This document shows positions 59,373 through 64,000 of a stretch of 64,000 nt of DNA, one piece after another; position 1 is the stretch's first letter, and each line of letters starts with the position of its first letter. Position numbers and translations under genes: made by a program. The notes beneath the pieces are model-generated. The model did not search any database. It saw only the letters and a list, made by a program, of their open reading frames with translations, and was not told the origin of the DNA. This DNA comes from Hydrogenovibrio halophilus DSM 15072 (GTDB taxonomy: Bacteria; Pseudomonadota; Gammaproteobacteria; Thiomicrospirales; Thiomicrospiraceae): assembly GCF_000384235.1 (NCBI RefSeq), contig NZ_KB913033.1, positions 2,053,164-2,117,163 on the forward strand. The letters run 5' to 3'.

Positions 59373-61718
59373 AGTTTTGCAGCGGCTTTGGGCAACATCA
59401 CACCAATAAACCTAAAGCTGAATTTGGGAAGCCTTATAAGGCCATTGGCTGGGATGATATAAGAGAGCTGTTAGCAAACCCCAACAGCACGGACAAAAAG
59501 AAAGCCCAATGGGTGATCTTTTCAGACCAGACGGGGGAACATGGGCGCAACCTTGCGTTTTTGCGTGATAACGCCTTATACGGCGCGCTATGGGCCGACA
59601 TTGACGAAACAGGCTTCACAATTGGCCAGATGGAAGCATTCATTGAAACATTGGGCGTTTATGGCTTTGTCTATACAACGACAGGCGCGACCAAACAGGC
59701 GCAAAAATTCCGCTTGATTTTTCCCCTAGCCGAGCAGTTAGGTGCGAATGACTTTGAACGCTTGCAAAAGATCCTAAATAGAAAGCTTATTAATTCAAGC
59801 ATTACACCCGACAGAGCAACCGAGAGGGCTAATCAGGTTTGTTATTTGCCCAACCGTGGCGAATATTATGATTATCGCATCGTGGAAACTGATTCATTCA
59901 CGGATGAGCCACTACCCTATGCCAGCGCGGCCATGTTCAAAGCGGATCTTGATGCAATGCTTGAAGCTGAGCAGGTCGAGAAAGAGCAACAGGCAGAGCA
60001 GAGAAAGCAAAGCCAGATCAAAGCGGCCCAGCGAATGGCAAGCGGCCAATCAAGCCCAGTTGATGCGTTTAATGCTGAATTTGGGATTGAGTTAATGCTC
60101 ACCACGTACGGCTATGCAAAGGACGGGAAAAGATACCTTTCACCCAACAGCGGAAGCGGTAGCCCTGGGGTTGAGATCAAGAACGGCAAATGGCTTTCAA
60201 GCCACGAAAGTGACGCCGCGTTAGGCATTGGCAGAGAAACCAACGGTGGTTGCATGGGTGATGCGTTTGATCTTTATGTTCATTATGAGCATGGGGGTGA
60301 CTATGACGCAGCCGTTAAAGCCGCTGGGGCCATGTTCACCACGCCAGACGGGCAAACGATCACCAAAGCCAATCAGCGGGCTTATATGGAAGCACAAAAC
60401 CAGCAGGAAGCGGCCGCGATGTTTGAGAACGCCCCGCAATGGGCCAAAGAATTGAGCAAAAACGGCGGCCAATCGCAACCAGAAACGCAACCAAGCGGCC
60501 AGCCCACGGCCAATACTGGATCGGTGGGGGATAAGCTATCCCCTGAGCAAAAAGCGGCTGCAAGCTTGGTTGATGAAATTGAGCAAAGCCTTAAAAAGAA
60601 ACTCAAACAGGACGGCCTTAGAGAAAAGCTGAATATAGATCCAAACGTGATCTTGAAAATGATTAGCGGTTCATTTTGGAGTGGTCAGAAATCAAAGCTT
60701 TTTTTGCTGGGTTATCATGGCGGCCTTGTGCAGTATTCAGAAAAAGACGGGTGGAAATTTCTAGCAAAGAACTTTGGGAAAGCACTTGATTCTGAAAAGC
60801 TAAACGAACTTGCGACCGTCAAAGCTGAGAGCATGGAAAAAGGCGCGCAAAAGGCATTTATTGGCCTTGTGAACTCAATCCCCAAAACGGCCATAATGGA
60901 CTATATCAAGTTTCATAATCAGCGGGATTCTATCGAGATGCGTGTCGATATGTTCACGGGCAATAATGGCTACGTGAAAATCATGGACGAAAAAGCGCGC
61001 GTGGTTTATCCGCATATACCTTTTGAAAAGCCATTGCCGCAATATGACAACGCCGTGATTGAGGATTACAAACAGCATTTTAAGCGGCTGGATGAGTTTT
61101 TAGAGTTGGTCGTTATGGCCCGATTCGCACGCGATAGAAAGAAAGCTTATCTTTGGATGCTTGCGCACAGTGATTGGGGCAAAGGTTTTTTGTTGGGTGT
61201 GTTCAAGCAGATGGGCCTAGTTGTGGATCTGAGCATAAAGGAGATTGAATCCATATTTGAGGGCAAACCAGTAGGCCGTTCAATGCAGGACTTCAAACGC
61301 GCATTTATTTTGGCCGTGGATGAGTTTAAGGCGGTAAAGTCTGAGATCAAACAATTGCAAAGTGAAATCAGCCTTGCGCCAAAGAATCAACTTAGCCAAT
61401 CGGTGGAGGTTTTTCTCAAACTGTTTTTATCGGCTGAGAGCGTTGCATCATTGGTGGGTGAATACGGGGTTGAAGATCAGTTTGCAAACCGCTTTTCAAT
61501 TTTTGACGAAAAGGGCACGCTGGAAGATCGGCCAATGTTTCACCAAGTAGGCAAGGCCGCCTATTTTGACAACGTGCAAACATACGTGGCCAGCGTGTTA
61601 AACAATCGCATTGATGAGATGGTCAACAAGGGCAAACAGCAGGCCGAAAAAGAATGTAATGGTCTAATAAAGTTGGAAGTTGTGATAGCCTTCCCAAACT
61701 GTTATTCAGGAGACCACA

Positions 61719-62045
61719 ATGTCAAAAACAGGATCTAAACGCAAAGGACGACTCAACATCAGTCCAAAACAAAAACTGGAATATGCCAAGCTCATGATCG
61801 AGGATGGTTATACCAACAAACAGATCATGGAATTGTCCGGTGCCTGTGCCTCGGCGGTGACTCGCTGGAAACGACAATACCGTCAGGAGCTTAACGGCGA
61901 GATCCCTGAAGGCAAAACCGCGCTGACCGAAGAGCATCGACGCATTCAGGAGTTGGAACAGCAACTGGCTGACGCCAAGCGGGACAATGCCCTGTTAAAA
62001 AAGGCCACCGCCTTTTTCATTCGCGACAATCCAGCATTACAGTGA
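61719..62045 (+). CDS. IS3-family transposase OrfA
   Basis: 108-aa protein with a helix-turn-helix (KLEYAKLMIEDGYTNKQIMELSGACASAVTRWKRQY) and a C-terminal leucine zipper-like coil (IQELEQQLADAKRDNALLKKA). An A6G slippery heptamer at 61997-62003, in phase A AAA AAG, permits the -1 frameshift that makes the OrfAB transposase. Ribosome-binding site AGGAGACC. Confidence 0.92.
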   Translation: MSKTGSKRKGRLNISPKQKLEYAKLMIEDGYTNKQIMELSGACASAVTRWKRQYRQELNGEIPEGKTALTEEHRRIQELEQQLADAKRDNALLKKATAFFIRDNPALQ

Positions 62046-62896
62046 TTGGGCAGATGAAAAAGGCAGACCCAAAACTGACCACTCACCAGCTGTGCAGGCT
62101 GTTTGACGTGGCGATCTCGACCTACTATTACCAGATGCAAACGAAACCCGCCAACCGATCAGATCAAGAGGTCATCCAAGCGATGCACAGGCTTCATGAA
62201 CAGACCCATGGCACCTATGGTCGCCGACGCATGAAAATCGCTCTGGCGCTGGACGGGATGCAGGTGGGGCACTTTAAAATCAGTCGGTTGATGAAAGAAC
62301 AGGGACTGGTTGCCAAGGCACCTAAAAAGCCCCATTACTACCGCGGCGGCAATGCACACCCGACGACCGCCAACCTTTTAGACCGTCAATTTAATCCCGG
62401 CACCGTGAACACCCACTGGGTTGGTGACATCACCTACATTCGAACGCATCAAGGCTGGAGTTACCTGGCTACTGTGATGGATCTGGGCAGCAGAGAAGTT
62501 GTCGGTCACGCTCTGTCGACAACGCCAGATGCTCATCTGGCCAAACAGGCATTGACGGATGCCATTACCCGAATACAGCCTAATACCAGAAACCTGATGT
62601 TTCACTCAGATCAGGGCGTGCAATACAGCGCCACAATCTTTACCAATGCTTTGGCATGGCACGAAATTACCCCCAGCATGAGCCGACGGGGCAACTGTTG
62701 GGATAATGCCGTTCAGGAACGATTCTTTCGCAACCTGAAAACCGAGCGTTTAAACGATCTGAGTTTTATCAACCACCAATCTGTCGTGACGGCTGTTGAG
62801 CAATACATTCGATTTTACAACTATCGCAGATTAAATTCCGCCATAGGTTACTTGACGCCAAACATGAAGCGGCAGGAAATGGCCAATGCGGCTTAG
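62042..62896 (+). CDS. IS3-family transposase OrfB (DDE integrase core)
   Basis: 284-aa frame with HTH_21-like region (HRLHEQTHGTYGRRRMKIAL) and the rve core: first Asp in WVGDITYI, second in FHSDQGVQYSA and Glu in NAVQERFFRNLKTE, so the DDE triad is intact. It overlaps orfA by 4 bp in the -1 frame, with no stop between the slippery site and its GTG. Mainly translated as the OrfAB fusion. Confidence 0.92.
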   Translation: MIGQMKKADPKLTTHQLCRLFDVAISTYYYQMQTKPANRSDQEVIQAMHRLHEQTHGTYGRRRMKIALALDGMQVGHFKISRLMKEQGLVAKAPKKPHYYRGGNAHPTTANLLDRQFNPGTVNTHWVGDITYIRTHQGWSYLATVMDLGSREVVGHALSTTPDAHLAKQALTDAITRIQPNTRNLMFHSDQGVQYSATIFTNALAWHEITPSMSRRGNCWDNAVQERFFRNLKTERLNDLSFINHQSVVTAVEQYIRFYNYRRLNSAIGYLTPNMKRQEMANAA

Positions 62897-63338
62897 AACG
62901 CTTCCAAAAAAACTTGACCATTACAGAAGCGGACGCATGGTTAAACGGGTTTATCAAAAAGCATGGCCTGGGCACGGTTTACGAGCGTTTTAGCGATTCT
63001 TTGCCGCATACTGCAAGCGAGTTTGTGGATTGGGTGATTGAAAACTACAACGCCGCCAATCAAGGCCCATTCGCAAATCTGGGGAACATCTCAAATATTG
63101 TATTTGACAGCGTTTTAGAGCATGACGGCCAGTATCATCTGCTAAAGCCTGACATTGTGCTAGATCAGTGGATTGACACAAATTTGAGCATTTCAGAACG
63201 CGCGGCCATGCGCAAAAAGAAGCCAGAATTGCGGGAACTCATTTCAGGAGACGGAAAAGGCACTACTGTCAGAACTATAAACGGAAAAACAAGGCGCACG
63301 GTTCTTTTAAAAACGGCCTGAGCAAACCCACTAGACTG

Positions 63339-63360
63339 ACCCCCGCAATGGGGGTTTTTT
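63339..63360 (+). terminator. Rho-independent terminator after the primase-helicase gene
   Basis: ACCCCC-GCAAT-GGGGGT hairpin followed by T6. Confidence 0.85.
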
Positions 63361-63367
63361 GTGTCTG

Positions 63368-63640
63368 AATTACATATCCCAATCAAAATTACATGCCAAT
63401 TACATGGCAGACGTAATTCTCTAGCCCTTGCTGGTGGCGGGTTTCAAGCGAAAATTACATATTTACATGGAAAACCGCAATTCCCACTTCTTTTTTTCTT
63501 TTCTCTTAATTTTTTTATTTTTCACAAATTTAGAAAATTGATGTAAATATGTAATTTCAGCCTGAAAGCCCCATCTGGAGCGGGTTTCAAAATTACATGG
63601 GGCACGTAATTTAGACGTAATTGATGTAATTGATGTAATT
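63368..63640. repeat. Cluster of AATTACAT/ATGTAATT octamers (iteron-like)
   Basis: Thirteen copies of AATTACAT or close variants in 273 bp. Direct: 63368, 63387, 63398, 63453, 63591 and variant ATTTACAT 63461. Inverse: ATGTAATT 63549, 63624, 63633; ATGTAAAT 63541; ACGTAATT 63411, 63604, 63615. The last three are spaced 9 bp apart. It follows the replication gene, so an origin or a repressor-binding region is likely. Confidence 0.6.
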
Positions 63641-64000
63641 TCACAACCAACGCACGGCTAGACCAAAACCCCCAGATCCAACCACCCCGACCAGATCCCG
63701 CTATATGGCCCTGAATCGAGATGCACCCCCAGAGTGGGCCTGAGTTTATTGGTTCAATATGCACCGTAATAAATAATTCAGACCAGAAAGCAATCATTGT
63801 GCCAGCGTGTAAATACTTGTTTATGTTAGCTTATGTGACATTGGCACAAGTAATGCTTGCGCACCATAATAGACAAGCGCCCCACGCCTGAGACCGCCGC
63901 AAAGCCCCATATTGGCGTTATTTGAGAGGGTGGCCCAATTAGACAACACGCAGGCCCATTCTGCAAAAGGGATCTAAAATCCCGCACCAAGCCCACCACA
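63641..64000. other. Non-coding tail of the mobile element in this window
   Basis: No credible gene. An inverted repeat TTGTGCCA (63797-63804) and TGGCACAA (63842-63849) is separated by 37 bp of AT-rich sequence, a possible regulatory or partition-like site. I do not see a duplicate of the tRNA-Cys 3' end, so the right boundary lies beyond the window. Confidence 0.4.

Larger units (their letters stand above)
61655..62925 (+). mobile_element. IS3-family insertion sequence
   Basis: 1271-bp element with imperfect terminal inverted repeats (TGTAATGGTC at the left, the complement GACCATTACA at the right, then partial match to TTGGAAG). Flanked by 3-bp direct repeats GAA (61652-61654 and 62926-62928), the length expected for IS3. 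It carries orfA and orfB. Confidence 0.92.
59318..63321 (+). pseudogene. Primase-helicase (AEP/SF3-like) gene split by an IS3-family insertion
   Basis: The replication gene of the element, cut by an IS at 61655-62925. The 5' part (59318-61654) encodes about 779 aa. Primase-polymerase-like signs are GALWADIDETG (DxD) and TTTGATKQAQKFRLIFPLAEQL. A helicase region has a weak Walker A-like HSDWGKGFLLG and Walker B AFILAVDEF. The 3' part (62929-63321) continues in frame after the 3-bp duplication GAA and ends KTRRTVLLKTA. Joining them restores about 910 codons, so the insertion is simple and recent. The truncated product reads into the IS and stops at 61738. Confidence 0.8.

Noticed and set aside
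63368-63640. CRISPR array
   Set aside because: Repeat units are 8 bp, in both orientations, with irregular spacing; no cas genes nearby.
63522-63797. 91-codon frame on the minus strand at the end of the element
   Set aside because: Runs through the octamer repeat cluster, no ribosome-binding site, unlikely composition.

Overview
The window is a stretch of gammaproteobacterial chromosome, fairly GC-rich (mid-50s % by eye), ending in a more AT-rich integrated mobile element. The gene order fits this class: hflD-mnmA-rluE next to an isocitrate dehydrogenase, clpS-clpA-infA-aat, rimP-nusA-infB-rbfA-truB-rpsO-pnp, and pgsA followed by tRNA-Gly and tRNA-Cys. I cannot name the genus. Monomeric isocitrate dehydrogenase, an acs/DUF485/actP/DUF294/exonuclease acetate block and two diguanylate cyclases suggest a free-living aquatic or marine bacterium.

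Layout. 0-14.9 kb: tRNA and rRNA modification (mnmA, rluE), hflD, monomeric idh, a cation/proton antiporter fused to a dead GGDEF-like domain, a YebC-family protein, a receiver-receiver-GGDEF protein, a YjdM/PhnA-like protein, a CbpA-like co-chaperone, and the N-end-rule set clpS-clpA-infA-aat. 15-25.3 kb: dnaE, then acetate activation and uptake (acs, DUF485 protein, actP) with the CNMP/CBS/DUF294 protein and DnaQ-like exonuclease that often accompany it. 25.4-38.8 kb: the translation operon, starting with a consensus promoter and a three-hairpin leader or small RNA, then rimP-nusA-infB-rbfA-truB, a rhodanese-methyltransferase fusion, a CNMP protein, rpsO, pnp with its leader hairpin, and a PreP-type protease. 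38.8-41.3 kb: an integron cassette array without an integrase (CALIN), with attC sites and cassette genes of unknown role. 41.4-57.4 kb: roxA, purB, a PQQ-type sugar dehydrogenase, a Tim44-like protein, a thiosulfate sulfurtransferase, a BFD-like protein, acnB, an sppA-HDOD-diguanylate cyclase operon, uvrC, pgsA and two tRNA genes. 57.4-64 kb: an integrative element next to tRNA-Cys, with a tyrosine integrase, a small putative DNA-binding protein and a primase-helicase gene split by an IS3-family insertion. It also holds a cluster of AATTACAT/ATGTAATT repeats that could be an origin or control region. Its right end lies outside the window.

Across the chromosomal part, but not in the cassette array or the mobile element, runs a highly iterated 12-bp palindrome, ACCAGGCCTGGT (12 exact copies plus 3 with the inner 10 bp). 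Most copies sit just after stop codons. Other noteworthy signals are two MITE-like repeats whose terminal arms have changed together, the antiporter's GGDEF remnant that lost the catalytic motif but kept the RxxD c-di-GMP site, and the structured RNA upstream of rimP. Everything here comes from reading the sequence. No database search was run.
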